From NCBI GenBank assembly GCA_963931925.1, contig OZ007570.1, positions 46,232,487 through 46,296,486 on the forward strand: DNA of 64,000 nt, read 5' to 3'. Made by a program: the position numbers and the translations under genes. The notes under the pieces are model-generated. The model saw nothing but the letters and a program-made list of their open reading frames with translations. It was not told the DNA's origin and did no database searches. This DNA is from Onchidella celtica (Eukaryota > Mollusca > Gastropoda > Systellommatophora > Onchidiidae). This document shows, piece by piece, positions 11,741-21,780 of the stretch. Every line of letters starts with the position of its first letter. Within the stretch, counting starts at the first letter, position 1.

Positions 11741-12563
11741 GTAAGGTCTTTGCAATTAAAGTAATTTTTTTTGCAGCTTAATTATCCCATTTTATTTTTT
11801 TTTTCTTGTTTCTTCAATTTTTTCCATGGGGCACTAAGTATCAAGACACATTTTTCTTGACACTTAGTCTTTTGTTCAAATTTTCTATGATGTTATGAAT
11901 TAGTTTCCACATTGTGTTGATTGCGGTTGCAGCTTGGAGTTCCCATGAAATTCTTGAAATTGAATTTGCTACAATTTAGAGAGGAAAAAAGAGAGTTAAT
12001 GTCAGGATCACATTATTTCTTTTCATCTATTAGGGGTGGAACAAACCAAGGCTGGAATAGGCGGCGGACTGGGAGCTCGCCATCTATGAATTTCCTTCAC
12101 ACTGTCCCAATAGGCACTGCCCATGTGGCAATCCAGTACCTGTTGTGTTAGCGTGAAGAAAAATTTATGGGCAGCGAGCCACTGGTCTGGTGTCTGTACC
12201 AGCCACTGTCTCTTTCATCCCTAATATCATTGCTGCCCAGGAAAACTGCTATATATATGTCAAATTTTCCAAAGATTCAAAATGTGATTTGTTAAAGTTT
12301 CTGACCTCCCCAGTTTAACTAGCTGGGTTACAAGATGTTAACTACTTTCTGTTTTTAATAATCAGTTTTGAAATAAATAATTCTTCTACAACAGAAATAA
12401 AAGTTTTTGCTTTTCCTGAAAAGTAGTGGTTTTCATACCTGACACTTTTCCTTGGTTGGCAATGATGTATAAAAAGCTTATTGGAGAGTTCTTACCATGA
12501 AAAAGTGTACAAAGTTATTTTGTCTTCACATTTTATGTACACAAGCTTTCTATTTTTATCCAG
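11741..12563. other. PAXBP1 intron
   Basis: An 823-base intron between GTAAGG and a TTATCCAG acceptor. An open frame at about 11921-12151 overlaps a decoy acceptor (GTTGCAG near 11933), but its protein does not match the family. No mobile element is recognised. Confidence 0.7.
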
Positions 12564-12710
12564 TTGTTGGGCAACATTTTGTCCTGGCATCACCTGATTT
12601 CCACCCCAGTGTTACAAAAACTGGCTCTCTCAGGCCTGTTGAACAGATACATCATGGTGGGACTGGTGTCTTCACATATCAACAGGGAGGCTCTTCAGAA
12701 ATGCCAGTCT
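12564..12710 (+). CDS. PAXBP1: PAXBP1/GCFC2-like protein, exon 5 of 7
   Basis: The exon reads LLGNILSWHHLIS, then LQKLALSGLLNRYIMVGL, then INREALQKCQS. It ends at a strong GTGAGT donor (12711). The family has LLGNFLQWYGIFSN and LSIDGLLNRYI at these places. The acceptor is TTTTTATCCAG, and both junctions are phase 0. This is part of the helical C-terminal half of the GCFC domain. Confidence 0.93.
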
Positions 12711-12882
12711 GTGAGTTGTGTTCCATGTTGTGACATATCTGCTATTGTAAGCTTGTCCTAAAAGTTATTTTGTGACATTGATTTCATGTTTTTCTCAGTC
12801 TGTTGCACTGCAAGGAAGCCGAAGTCTGCAAGTTGATTTAACATACATGTATTTTTATCATATATTTCCAAAATTCATATTA

Positions 12883-13045
12883 CATATAGACATACTTTAC
12901 AGTACAGGCCTTTTCTCACTAGATTTTTAATTTCACTTTTGTTTGATCTTATTTATAAGAATCGTACAGCAGAAAACTAACTGAAAGTAGGAATCGTGCA
13001 AAAACCCCTGAAAGGTGCAAAGTGGCCGTTATCGTAATTTTAACT
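12883..13045 (+). repeat. Dispersed repeat family D, copy 1
   Basis: This segment, starting ATATAGACATACTTTACAG and containing GCAAAGTGGCCGTTATC, recurs near 56758-56970 in the same orientation. Related parts occur inverted near 30670-30760 and 50275-50405. It lies in the PAXBP1 intron between exons 5 and 6. It has no coding capacity and no clear terminal repeats were seen. It is probably a short interspersed or MITE-type element of unknown class. Confidence 0.7.
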
Positions 13046-13466
13046 TCTGTCATGTTGCATGTCATTTCTGAATGTCTCTAAGCACCTAAACTCCTATTTT
13101 TGAAGAAATACTAATTAGCCTTTAAACAAGACAGTACTTTATGGCTGGATGTGTGCATATGTTACTAAGGTTCCATGCCATATTATTTCATGCAAAAAGC
13201 CTGTTATTGAATTATGATATGTTTATGCCCTGATGCATTAGATGTATGTACCATGTATGTGCTCTTAAATATTCCGTGAAAGTAAAGTTCCCTTAGACAT
13301 TTGAAGTGTTGCATTTTCAGGCCACCTCAGTCATGTTTTGTGCCGCCTTTAAAAATTTCATTTTAGGAATTTGGTGGATTGAAACCTACACTAAAGATGT
13401 GCTTTCTCTACATCATAGACTGAACACATTTTCTCACAGGTGACATTTTCTTCTTTTTCATTACAG

Positions 13467-13621
13467 ATTATATCCACGTTTCCGAAAGACTGGTTCAGTA
13501 ATTTAGAGGGAGACTCCACTCTGCCACAGCTGGAAAACCTTTGCAGATACTTTGTCTCAGCTGCCAAAACGTTACACAAAGCCACAGCACTGGAGAAAGA
13601 CAGTGAAAGGCTGGAAGGAAG
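13467..13621 (+). CDS. PAXBP1: PAXBP1/GCFC2-like protein, exon 6 of 7
   Basis: After CATTACAG the exon reads IISTFPKDWFSNLEG, then LPQLENLCRYFVSAAKTLH. It matches the family CFPKQWFMNLKG and ISQLENFCRYLVHLADT segments. It ends with AG before a GTAAGC donor (13622). The first base of the exon at 18759 completes an arginine codon. The following 5.1-kb intron contains the nested SINE and LINE. Confidence 0.93.
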
Positions 13622-13643
13622 GTAAGCATAAGGCTGGAATTAT

Positions 13644-13714
13644 TTGTAATTCACTAATTGTATACTACTTTAATCCCATTTGGGAAATTTGCCTTTGTGT
13701 TATTGCACCCGGTT
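13644..13714 (-). mobile_element. 3' end of a tRNA-derived SINE split by a LINE
   Basis: Read on the - strand this is the 3' tail of the SINE whose body is at 17946-18289. It matches the tail of the SINE copy at 59075-59505 (shared phrases GGCAAATTTCCCAA and ATTAAAG). The outer edge is the 9-bp repeat TGGAATTAT (13635-13643), found again at 18290-18298. The inner edge is the 15-bp LINE target duplication TTATTGCACCCGGTT (13700-13714). Confidence 0.75.
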
Positions 13715-13942
13715 TGGTATCAGTGGTCGTGCACCTGTCGGTGCAAACGGCCAGGGCGGAGGAGGTTTCATCTAACCCAACGGCCAATGCTAGGGCACAA
13801 TGTGACCCTCAGTACTTGAGTCCTTCACATTGGCCCCCAGTAGCGGTGTGGTCATAGGCTTGTTTGCCTAAATCACAGACGAAGAATTGAGCAAACTTCC
13901 CGGACGCAGCTTCGAAGCTGGCGGCAGCAGGCCAGTGGTTGA

Positions 13943-14542
13943 TTGATAGGGCAGATGGCAATATACCGTCACTCTGGCCTGGATATCGTGACACAGAGCA
14001 TCCACCAGTATTGGTGTTCTTTGGTTTGGGTCTTTCACCCTAGTCAGTTGGGACTGCGAGGCTGTGGAGTAGCCTACAGGCAGCCGGTCAGGCAATATGA
14101 CTGTCCCTCTGGCATCCTCCTGCACCTGGATACATTTCCAGTCGTCTTGACCCTGTCTTGCCACTTGGATAAGTTGTGTCCAGGCGAGAGAGTGAGTCTG
14201 ATGTTTGCGCAGCTCTTTCTCACTAAAAACAAATTCTTTGCGCCAGTCTTAACACTCACCTCGTCTTCTTTCATCTTTGTCTCGTCTTCTTTCCTCTCAA
14301 AATTCCAACGGCGATGGGCGAGTGCGGTGGCAGCAGGTTTGGATAGACTGGAAGCTGTTAGCACAGACCTACACGTTGGTGGCTGTGGGCTATGGTCGCT
14401 TCATCGTCGATTGAAGTGGAGGCGTGGGGAGGCAGCACCCACAGTAGCTGAGCAGCCTTATTTAAGGATAGCACTGCTCACCTCAACTGAGGAAGGGGCT
14501 AGAAAAGGTGCCCTAAAGAAAGCCCACTTCACATCACCCTGA
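13943..14542 (+). other. Open frame in LINE leader overlapping the RT frame
   Basis: A 199-codon open frame runs through the LINE leader. Its first in-frame ATG is at 13955. It ends at 14542, after the RT frame has already opened (14503), in a different frame. The protein is not recognised and lacks an obvious ORF1 domain (no RRM, no CCHC knuckle, no coiled coil). It could be a chance opening in a G+C-richer leader. It is listed because the RT frame has no ATG before its endonuclease domain. Confidence 0.3.
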
Positions 14543-14559
14543 CTGGTATACCGCGACCA

Positions 14560-17500
14560 GTGGGGATCCCTTTTTGCGGTCGAAACAAAAAGAAATTCAG
14601 CTTACTCAGGCTAGGAGCCTGGAATATACGCACACTACAGGACAACTCAAACAACCCGGAAAGACGCACTGCACTTATTGCCATTGAGCTCAGCAGGTAC
14701 AACCTGGACATAGTGGCACTCAGTGAGACCAGACTCCCTGATAGTGGCCAACTCAAAGAGCTCAGTGGTGGATACACCTTCTTCTGGAAAGGCAAGGGTG
14801 CAGTCGAACCGAGACAGCATGGTGTTGGGTTTGCAATTAAAAATGACCTTGTCAGAAACTTGCAGTCCATGCCAATTGAAATAAATGACAGGCTAATGAC
14901 ACTCAGGATCCCAGTTGGGAAAAGCCAGTCAGCCACCCTCATTAGCGCATATGCGCCCACCATGACAAACCCAGATGAAGCCAAAGACAAGTTCTATTCT
15001 GATCTAGAATCTGTCATATGCTCTGTCCCGGCAGCTGATAAGCTGATTCTCTTGGGGGACTTCAATGCTAGGGTTGGCTCCGAAATCTCAGCGTGGCCAA
15101 ATGTTTTGGGCCCTCATGGAGTTGGTTCATGCAATAACAATGGGTTGCGCTTACTTACTTTGTGCGCTGAATTTGGCCTGTTCATTACCAACACAAATTT
15201 TAGTCTCCCCGTGAGAAACAGAACGTCATGGATGCATCCCCGCTCAAAGCATTGGCATCTCATAGACTATGTCATTGTGAGGAAGACTGACAGAAAGGAT
15301 GTCCTTGTAACAAAGGCGATGTGTGGTGCCGAGTGTGGAACTGACCACAGACTCATTGTTTGCAAGCTCAGACTAACATTGAGGCGCAATAGACGCCCTC
15401 AAGGGAAAGCGCCACCTAAACGCCTAAATGTTTCAAAACTCTGCTCAGCTGAGAAACAGAGCGAGCTCTCATCAGAACTCTCCTCAAAATTGGATTGCGT
15501 GACTTTTGACCCTGAGAACATTGAACAGAGCTGGACTGACCTAAATACGACTGTACACTCTTGTGCCAGCAGCACAGTTGGTTTTCCTGTCCGCAAGCAC
15601 CAGGACTGGTTCAATGGTAATGATAATGAAATCAAAGTGCTCATCAAAGAAAAAAATAGTCTCATCCAAGCTCACTGCAGTGACCCCTCTTCCACAGCAA
15701 AAGCTGATGCACTGCGTGCATGTAAGGGTGTACTCCAGAAGAAGCGGAGGAAAATGAAAAATGACTGGCTTGAAGAGCGAGTAAGAGAAACTCAGAAATA
15801 TGCCGACACAAACAACACTAGAAAGTTCTTTGAGAGCCTCCGAGCTGTGTTTGGACCATCCCGCTCTGGCACTACGCCACTTCTTGCGTCAGATGGTTCA
15901 ACACGCATTGTTGAATTGAATGCCATAATTCAGCGTTGGGCAGAACATTTCGGAGGTGTGCTAAATCGGCCATCAAATATAAATACTGAGTCCATTGACC
16001 GCCTCCCTCAGACTCCTATTAATGCAGCTCTTGCCAAGCCATTCACAGCAAATGAGACCCGAACTGCCACAAATCAGATGTCCTTTAACAAATCACCAGG
16101 CGTGGATTCAATTCCTGCTGAGGTGTATGCTTTCGGTGGAGAAAAGCTTATTGAAAGGTTAACCGAGTTGTTCAATCATATGTTGAAAGCAGGGAAGCTG
16201 CCACAGGACTTCAAAGATGCTTCAATCATCCATCTGTACAAAAACAAAGGGGACAGCCAAGTCTGTGACAACCATCGGGGAATCTTTCTACTTTCAATTG
16301 CTGGCAAAATATTGGCAAGAATGCTTCTGAATCGCCTTCTTGATCACCTCTCGTCAAATGACTTGCTTCCCGAGAGCCAATGTGGCTTTCATAAAGAGAG
16401 GGGAACGGCGGATATGATTTTTGCTGCCAGACAGATTCAGGAAAAATGCATGGAACAAAATAAAGCGCTGTATATCACATTTGTTGACTTCACAAAAGCA
16501 TTTGACACAGTGTGTCGTAAAGGTCTCTGGAAAATCTTGGCGAAGTTTGGGTGTCCACCCGAATTCATCACAATAGTGCGCCAGTTTCATGATGGCATGC
16601 AAGCTGCAGTCAAAAGCAACGGCAGTGTTTCAGAGCCCTTTGCTGTCACAAATGGGGTAAAACAGGGTTGTGTCTTAGCCCCAACTCTGTTCAGCATCAT
16701 GTTCTCTGCAATGCTACAAGAAGCCTTTAGCTCTCCTCCTCAAGGGGTAAGCATCAAGTATCGAACTGATGGCAGTCTATTCAACCTCAGGAGACTCCAG
16801 GCAAAAACCAAAACCAAAAGTACTCAAGTCTGTGACCTACTATTTGCTGATGATTGTGCACTTCTGGCACACGATGAGGATAGCATGCAAAACTGTGTTG
16901 ATAAGTTCTCTAGTGCCTGTGACAACTTTGGCCTCACAATAAGCACAAAGAAGACGGAAGTGCTCCATCAGCCTACTCCAGACGACAAGTATCCTGTGAC
17001 CCCAAATATCAAAGTCCATGACAGTCTTCTGAAGGTGTCGGAGAACTTCACCTATCTTGGCAGTACACTGTCTTCCACGGCTCGTGTTGATACTGAAATT
17101 CTCTCAAGAATCAGCAAAGCCAGCTCTGCATTTGGCAGGCTTCGAAAGAGAGTGTGGGATGTTGCCGGCATTCGCACAGACACTAAGCTGAAAGTGTACA
17201 ATGCTGTGGTCCTTCCCACTCTACTCTATGGGGCTGAAACCTGGACAGTGTACCAATCGCATGCCAGAAAGCTAAATCACTTTCATCTGGCCTGCCTTAG
17301 AAAGATCCTAAGGATCAAATGGCAGGATAAAATTCCAGACACTGAGGTCCTCAATCGTGCCAAGGAATTGAGCATCTTCTGCCACCTGAAAAAAATTCAG
17401 CTACGTTGGGCAGGACATGTTGTCAGAATGCCCGACTCCAGACTCCCTAAGCAAATCTTCTTCTCTGAGCTCTCCAATGGAACGAGGAATGTTGGGGCCC

Positions 17501-17787
17501 CAAAGAGACGTTACAAAGACACTCTCAAGCAATCACTGAAGGCCTTTGCCATTGATGTGAGTGAGTGGGAAAAGCTCTCGCTTGATCGTGCAAATTGGAG
17601 GGCGGCCCTTACCAGAGGCAGCAAAGCATGGGAAGCTGACAGAGTCCAGCAGGCTATCAAAAATAGAGAACGGCACAAGAAAAGGCCCAGTGGTACTGAA
17701 CCAACGGAGCACTCTTGTCATTTATGCGGAAGGGTCTGCAGGGCAAAAGTAGGACTTATCAGTCACATGAGAAGCCATAAGTCATGA
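14560..17787 (+). CDS. LINE endonuclease/reverse transcriptase polyprotein, 1075 codons, intact
   Basis: An uninterrupted frame encodes the replication protein of the LINE. An APE-type endonuclease occupies residues ~15-275: LGAWNIRTL near the start, ETRLP, GDFN at 166-169 and GTDH at 260-263, the usual metal and catalytic positions. A linker follows. The reverse transcriptase covers ~480-830, with SIIHLYKNKG, the GVKQGCVLAPTLF block and the catalytic FADD at 762-765. The C-terminus has the LRWAGHVVRM region and ends in a C2H2 finger with ligands C1053, C1056, H1069 and H1073. The frame is open back to 14503 but has no ATG there; the codon at 14560 is GTG and the first in-frame ATG is at about residue 105, inside the endonuclease. 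Translation may therefore start at a non-ATG codon or by frameshift or reinitiation, or the start may be lost. All catalytic motifs seen are intact. Confidence 0.93.
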   Translation: MGIPFCGRNKKKFSLLRLGAWNIRTLQDNSNNPERRTALIAIELSRYNLDIVALSETRLPDSGQLKELSGGYTFFWKGKGAVEPRQHGVGFAIKNDLVRNLQSMPIEINDRLMTLRIPVGKSQSATLISAYAPTMTNPDEAKDKFYSDLESVICSVPAADKLILLGDFNARVGSEISAWPNVLGPHGVGSCNNNGLRLLTLCAEFGLFITNTNFSLPVRNRTSWMHPRSKHWHLIDYVIVRKTDRKDVLVTKAMCGAECGTDHRLIVCKLRLTLRRNRRPQGKAPPKRLNVSKLCSAEKQSELSSELSSKLDCVTFDPENIEQSWTDLNTTVHSCASSTVGFPVRKHQDWFNGNDNEIKVLIKEKNSLIQAHCSDPSSTAKADALRACKGVLQKKRRKMKNDWLEERVRETQKYADTNNTRKFFESLRAVFGPSRSGTTPLLASDGSTRIVELNAIIQRWAEHFGGVLNRPSNINTESIDRLPQTPINAALAKPFTANETRTATNQMSFNKSPGVDSIPAEVYAFGGEKLIERLTELFNHMLKAGKLPQDFKDASIIHLYKNKGDSQVCDNHRGIFLLSIAGKILARMLLNRLLDHLSSNDLLPESQCGFHKERGTADMIFAARQIQEKCMEQNKALYITFVDFTKAFDTVCRKGLWKILAKFGCPPEFITIVRQFHDGMQAAVKSNGSVSEPFAVTNGVKQGCVLAPTLFSIMFSAMLQEAFSSPPQGVSIKYRTDGSLFNLRRLQAKTKTKSTQVCDLLFADDCALLAHDEDSMQNCVDKFSSACDNFGLTISTKKTEVLHQPTPDDKYPVTPNIKVHDSLLKVSENFTYLGSTLSSTARVDTEILSRISKASSAFGRLRKRVWDVAGIRTDTKLKVYNAVVLPTLLYGAETWTVYQSHARKLNHFHLACLRKILRIKWQDKIPDTEVLNRAKELSIFCHLKKIQLRWAGHVVRMPDSRLPKQIFFSELSNGTRNVGAPKRRYKDTLKQSLKAFAIDVSEWEKLSLDRANWRAALTRGSKAWEADRVQQAIKNRERHKKRPSGTEPTEHSCHLCGRVCRAKVGLISHMRSHKS

Positions 17788-17945
17788 AAGAACAGTCTTT
17801 CCATTCTGTCCTCTGTGTCCTTTAGTTCTCTTTATTGTCCATGTGTTGAAATTCTCAACAATTTCTGTTCTTTATTCCTCTGGTGTTGTTAAGGTCATCA
17901 TCATACCTGATGGACGAACTATTATTATTATTATTGCACCCGGTT

Positions 17946-18289
17946 ACAACTGGAGCAGGCACGTTGTCGTCACAGTGCAGCGGCAGTTGGCGGTTTTTTG
18001 GGGGGGGGGGGGGTGGTAGGGATGAATTTTATTTGATTTTGGCCAGGCAACCGCCTACTCTTTTTGATTTCCAACTACCAAGGTATCTTTAAGGTGCACA
18101 GCATGCATACAGGCCCTCCGAATTTTTTGTTCTTGTTCGAGAAGACTAGGTATTTGATCCTACCCCCCAATAGGATCAGGGACAAGAAAATGTGAGAAAA
18201 ATCCCAAACTTCCAACATGCCTGCACCAGCCGGGTTTTAAACCTGGTACCCTTGGTATGAGAGGCGAGCACCTTGCCTCTAGACCACCT
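17946..18289 (-). mobile_element. tRNA-derived SINE copy 1, body and head
   Basis: On the - strand this copy begins with a tRNA-like head: an A-box-like GTGGTCTAGAGG and a degraded B box, GGTTTAAAACC. The core shared by four copies in this window follows (CTGTCCCTGATCCTATT..., then GGATCAAATACC, GGAGGGCC, AAAGATACCTTGG). A C-run (G-run on +, 17998-18013) precedes the tail. The 3' tail continues at 13644-13714 beyond the LINE. The SINE is flanked by TGGAATTAT at 13635-13643 and 18290-18298. Unsplit length is about 415 bp. Confidence 0.82.
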
Positions 18290-18298
18290 TGGAATTAT

Positions 18299-18758
18299 AA
18301 GAGAGGTTGCAGAAAGTTGAAGTCCTAGACAATCTGCCAAAGATGGTGGCAGCAAATTATGCTATTTCAATGAAAGTCATCGAAGTTTCAGATACATGCT
18401 GGAATAACTTAAATATACTTGTAGGAAGAAGACAAGGCTGTTTCATTGGGATCATGAGCAAACTACAAGAGCACCAAAGTTGACATATCAGGTGTTGATC
18501 TGAGAGGATCAATTGGTGTAAGAAATACGTTTGTACATAATCTACACAGGTTTCATGTTATATGATTTAAGAGAAGTTGTTTTACTGCCATTACGATAAA
18601 GTAGGTTTTAAGTAACTCTGAGTGATGTAGCTCATAAGATTTTTAAAACATTCTGGTGCATCTGCTTTGAGCAAAACATAGTTTTCTATATTTGTTTCTT
18701 TAACATGAATTTCAGACATTGGCTTATACTGGCACCTTTGTCCTGTTTTTGTTTACAG
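18299..18758. other. End of last PAXBP1 intron
   Basis: Intron sequence between the SINE target duplication and the acceptor GTTTACAG at 18751-18758. No coding or mobile signal is recognised. Confidence 0.6.
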
Positions 18759-18855
18759 AGAACTGGTGAAGCAGATCAGCAAACACCTTGTCAACATTCA
18801 TGCCATGGACCATGCTATGTCTCTTGCTAATGAATTTAGTTTCAAGATCTCCTGA
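18759..18855 (+). CDS. PAXBP1: PAXBP1/GCFC2-like protein, terminal exon 7 with stop codon
   Basis: The first base completes the arginine codon begun at 13620-13621. The exon then reads ELVKQISKHLVNIHAMDHAM and SLANEFSFKIS before TGA at 18853-18855. It matches the family C-terminus (IVKLLASVRALDHAMSVASD in the human protein), but the tail is a little shorter. The acceptor TGTTTACAG is good. The seven exons give about 270 residues, the C-terminal third of a protein usually near 800-900 residues. Confidence 0.9.
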
Positions 18856-18909
18856 AAAACTAATGTGTTCAAGACCAGAGTTGTTGTTGTTGTTTATTGT
18901 TGGTTTTCA

Positions 18910-19330
18910 ATCTGTTGAACCGAGGGCATCACAGAAAGAAGAGCTTTCGGTCAGCAGCCTGGGAAGCCTGTCTTGGTGTAGTGCGGTAGGTCGTCAGAGC
19001 TTCTTTGATGCCACAGGTCCAGGTTTTCCTTGGACTGCTTCTGGCCTTGTATCCAGAAAACCGCATGTTGTATGCACAATAGGTCAGCTGGGAGATCGCC
19101 ATTCGCAAGAGGTGTCCAAACCATTTGACCCTCTTTTGCTCTATATATATAATATATGACAGTGGACTGGTGTTGTTCCTGCCATTTCTCCAAACCAAAG
19201 TAGAAACCGCGATGTTCTTATTCGACTTAAATACGGAGGCACAGCAAGTATTCCTTCGTCTGTAAAGACATGGAAGTCACTGATGATAAAGTTAGTCTGG
19301 TGAAGATTTGCTGTTAACATCAGGGACAGT
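18910..19330 (-). pseudogene. LINE reverse transcriptase C-terminal fragment
   Basis: On the - strand a frame reads KRVKWFGHLLRMA, then YKARSSPRKTWTCGIKEAL and RKLFF. This is the familiar post-RT segment of animal LINEs (WFGHxxRM, then GRPRKTWxDxI). It is a short relic just downstream of the PAXBP1 stop codon, in opposite orientation. The part at 19141-19330 may belong to it but is less certain. An AT-dinucleotide run at 19141-19157 interrupts it. Confidence 0.68.
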
Positions 19331-19474
19331 GCCCTCTCCTTTGGCAGTATCATCTTTTATTATTCAGTTTTAAGATCTGAGGAGAAACAGCATTGAGAAC
19401 TCATTGCTATTCAGCAGTTATTCTGCTCCCCAGAGCACGCTTACATTGTTCTTAGTGGCAGAGCGCCAGATCAT

Positions 19475-19727
19475 GACCTGAGTTTTTGTTTGTTCCAACT
19501 CCACATTTTGTACAACTGAGAAATTTGATGGTAAATGTGGTGTGGCTTTAGTATTATTATAAAGGGTTAGAATAAATTGTAACTGTGAAACTGCTTGATA
19601 AGTGCCACAATGCATTTTAAACAAGTGTGAGAGTGTGCATTTATCACACCTCTTCTGCATACTAAAAGATCTCGAGGTTTTTTTTTTTTCAGAAAGTGGA
19701 GGCAGAGCAAACAAGAACTAAGGTCGC
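19475..19727 (-). mobile_element. Short inverted-repeat element, family A, copy 1
   Basis: The left end reads GACCTGAGTTTTTGTTTGTT and the right end reads AGCAAACAAGAACTAAGGTC, near-perfect reverse complements. The 253-bp body has no coding capacity and contains CTTGATAAGTG and ACCTCTTCTGCATACTAAA phrases. These recur at 22427-22931, 43455-43608, 55084-55323 and 62391-62541. The structure fits a MITE. The superfamily is not decided because no clear target duplication was found. Confidence 0.75.
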
Positions 19728-21339
19728 AAATTCAGATTTCTGAAGGAACATTTCTAAGTAGCACATTATTCATGAGGTCGCCTCAGTTGGTGGATGATGA
19801 TATTATAATAACCTGATTAAGCTGTTGCATTGTAAATTATCCTGACTGCCAGTATCATCCAGATGAATACAAGTTTTTTTTTCATGACATTTTTTCTTGT
19901 GAGAGATTGAATTCAAGCTGAAATTGTATGAACATTATGTGGAATAGTGTGTTACCAATGACAGCTTGTGTATTGCTGATATGTTTGTAGGTGACTGATA
20001 GGTTTGTTGGTGACTTCATTGTGTAATTTCTGTTGCCACAGTAAAACGGATTTGAAAGTAGACTGTGACTGTGTGGATGTATAGTTGTGAAATCTGTTTC
20101 TTTAACTAAGAGCTATTGCACCTGGTGATTGTCATTCAAGTCTGTTTCATTTGTATGGTTAGTTTTAGAAATGCATGCATTAGTCGTTAGTGCAAGATGA
20201 TGATGCAGTGAAGAGTTGTATTAGTCATTATCGTATGCGATGGTGAACTTGAGACATAAAAAGAACACTGCTTTGTGATTGTATTTTCAGGGACTGAGTG
20301 CGTTTTCAGAGTCAGAAATACTGGTAATTGGGTTCATTTTTGGGAAGGTAGGATTAGAACATTGCTCTTTTTTTAAAGGGTTCTAAAAGATGGTGCTTGG
20401 TTGCAAATCATCTGCCCTTACTCAGAGAGACATAAGCTCACTTTGTGCATAATATGTCCGATGGCATTAATTTGTTCCCATAAAATGTTCATCTCTTTCG
20501 TTATCAATATGAATGCTCTGAATTAGTGATTAATACAGAAAATCAGATCTCTTTACATATCTTGCTTTCAGCATTGTTCCATTGTTTTATTATGTTCACA
20601 CTTCTTTGTTTATGAAATTAAAAAGTGCATTGTTATTTAAATTTTTGTTTGTTATTGTTTTCTTTCACATTGTGATTTTTGTTATCCCTGCATAATGCAC
20701 AAGTTTCTTCCTTGATTTGTTTATCCTTTGTGTTTGATTGTATAGATTATTCCTCTTTTATTTGATGTATAACATTTTACTTTACTGTCAATACATTTTT
20801 TTTCTGTAAGCGTTTTTCTGAACCATGCTGTTTTTTCCCAAAGTGCGAAAAAATTAACCACGTCCATACTTGACTGAAGCCCCTAACACTGACATCCTGA
20901 AAGAGTTAATACTTTAAGCCATGAACAGCTGGCATTTTTCTTGCAAACCAATCGGCCATACTGATAGGACATGGGCATAAAAAATAATAATAATGCAGGT
21001 AATGACAATAATGACACAGGCACTTTCAAGTTCAAAGTTTTAATTTCACAAAAACAGTATCTTTTTAATGCAAAAACACCATTTTATGCAATTTGCTCAA
21101 GGAAATTCAGAGTAATTGCATTGGGTGAAATAAGCAATATATCACAGGTGAGGGAATAATTAGAAATTGTCTTAATTTTCCATTATCACAAATCCTTGTT
21201 TCTTCCTTGTCTCCTTTCTTTCATTTTTATTTGTTCTGCCTTTTTCTCCATATGGAGGGCTGGCAACGCGACTGTTTTAATTTATGTCCAAGTAGTCAAA
21301 CTGAGAAAAACAAGTTTGAAATTTGTAACCTTAATGAAA
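19728..21339. other. Intergenic sequence, nothing recognised
   Basis: AT-rich sequence downstream of the PAXBP1-like gene. No exon, RNA gene or transposon coding relic was recognised. Short homopolymer T runs occur throughout. Confidence 0.45.
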
Positions 21340-21780
21340 ATCTTACTATAATTGAGCTAGAGGGTGAACCTGTAACTAGTGTAAGCAGCTAAAACTTCGC
21401 GACTACGCCATAAAAAATTATGCAACTTGGTGTACTGCATCAATTTTTGACGAAGAGTTACGTGGGCACATGCATTTTGAACAGAAATTAGTCTTTACTA
21501 TTATTTATATTAAAACATTTTGAGCTGCAAAAACATAGACACATTTTCATCGGATAGAACCTAAAAGTGTGACAGGAAATTACGTCCTTGACCTCTCTTT
21601 TCATATTGGTGGTCGAAAATCAACGTTATCACATCTGTATATTTTAAACGTAAGTTCTATTAGTCATTTCATCAGATCCAAATGCTGCTTTTTTGTAGCC
21701 AAGGTCTAGATATATGGTGGCGTTCCTACAAAGATTCTGCAAGATTTATCTTGCGCCGGGTCGGCTAGTTCAAATAATGG
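21340..21780. repeat. Dispersed repeat family B, copy 1
   Basis: This shares long interrupted identity with 25655-26110 and weaker identity with 48525-48835, all in the same orientation. Shared phrases include CAACTTGGTGTA / GAAACTTGGTGTA, AAGTGTGACAGGAAATTACG / AAGTGTGACCGGAAATTGCG, and TATCACATCTGT. It has no coding potential. It is an interspersed repeat of about 400-450 bp, class unknown. Confidence 0.75.

Larger units (their letters stand above)
13715..17930 (+). mobile_element. Full-length-looking non-LTR retrotransposon (LINE), 4.2 kb
   Basis: The element is flanked by a perfect 15-bp direct repeat TTATTGCACCCGGTT (13700-13714 and 17931-17945), a target-site duplication. It has about 0.8 kb of 5' leader, a single uninterrupted endonuclease/reverse transcriptase frame, a short 3' UTR and an (ATT)n tail at 17919-17930. 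Because the SINE body it interrupts begins with an ATT-rich junction, the exact right boundary could move by a few bases. The intact frame and perfect duplication suggest a fairly recent insertion. It lies in sense orientation in the last PAXBP1 intron. The clade cannot be named with certainty; a C-terminal zinc finger after the RT is shared by several animal LINE groups. Confidence 0.85.

Noticed and set aside
11934-12151. Possible PAXBP1 exon after GTTGCAG
   Set aside because: Its protein does not match the family, and the exon at 12564 follows exon 4 directly in phase and in the alignment.
14529-14990. 153-codon frame antisense to the LINE RT
   Set aside because: Shadow of the RT frame on the other strand.
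18220-18295. Possible tRNA gene on the - strand
   Set aside because: It has A- and B-box-like text, but it is the head of a SINE with a degraded B box and no folded acceptor stem.
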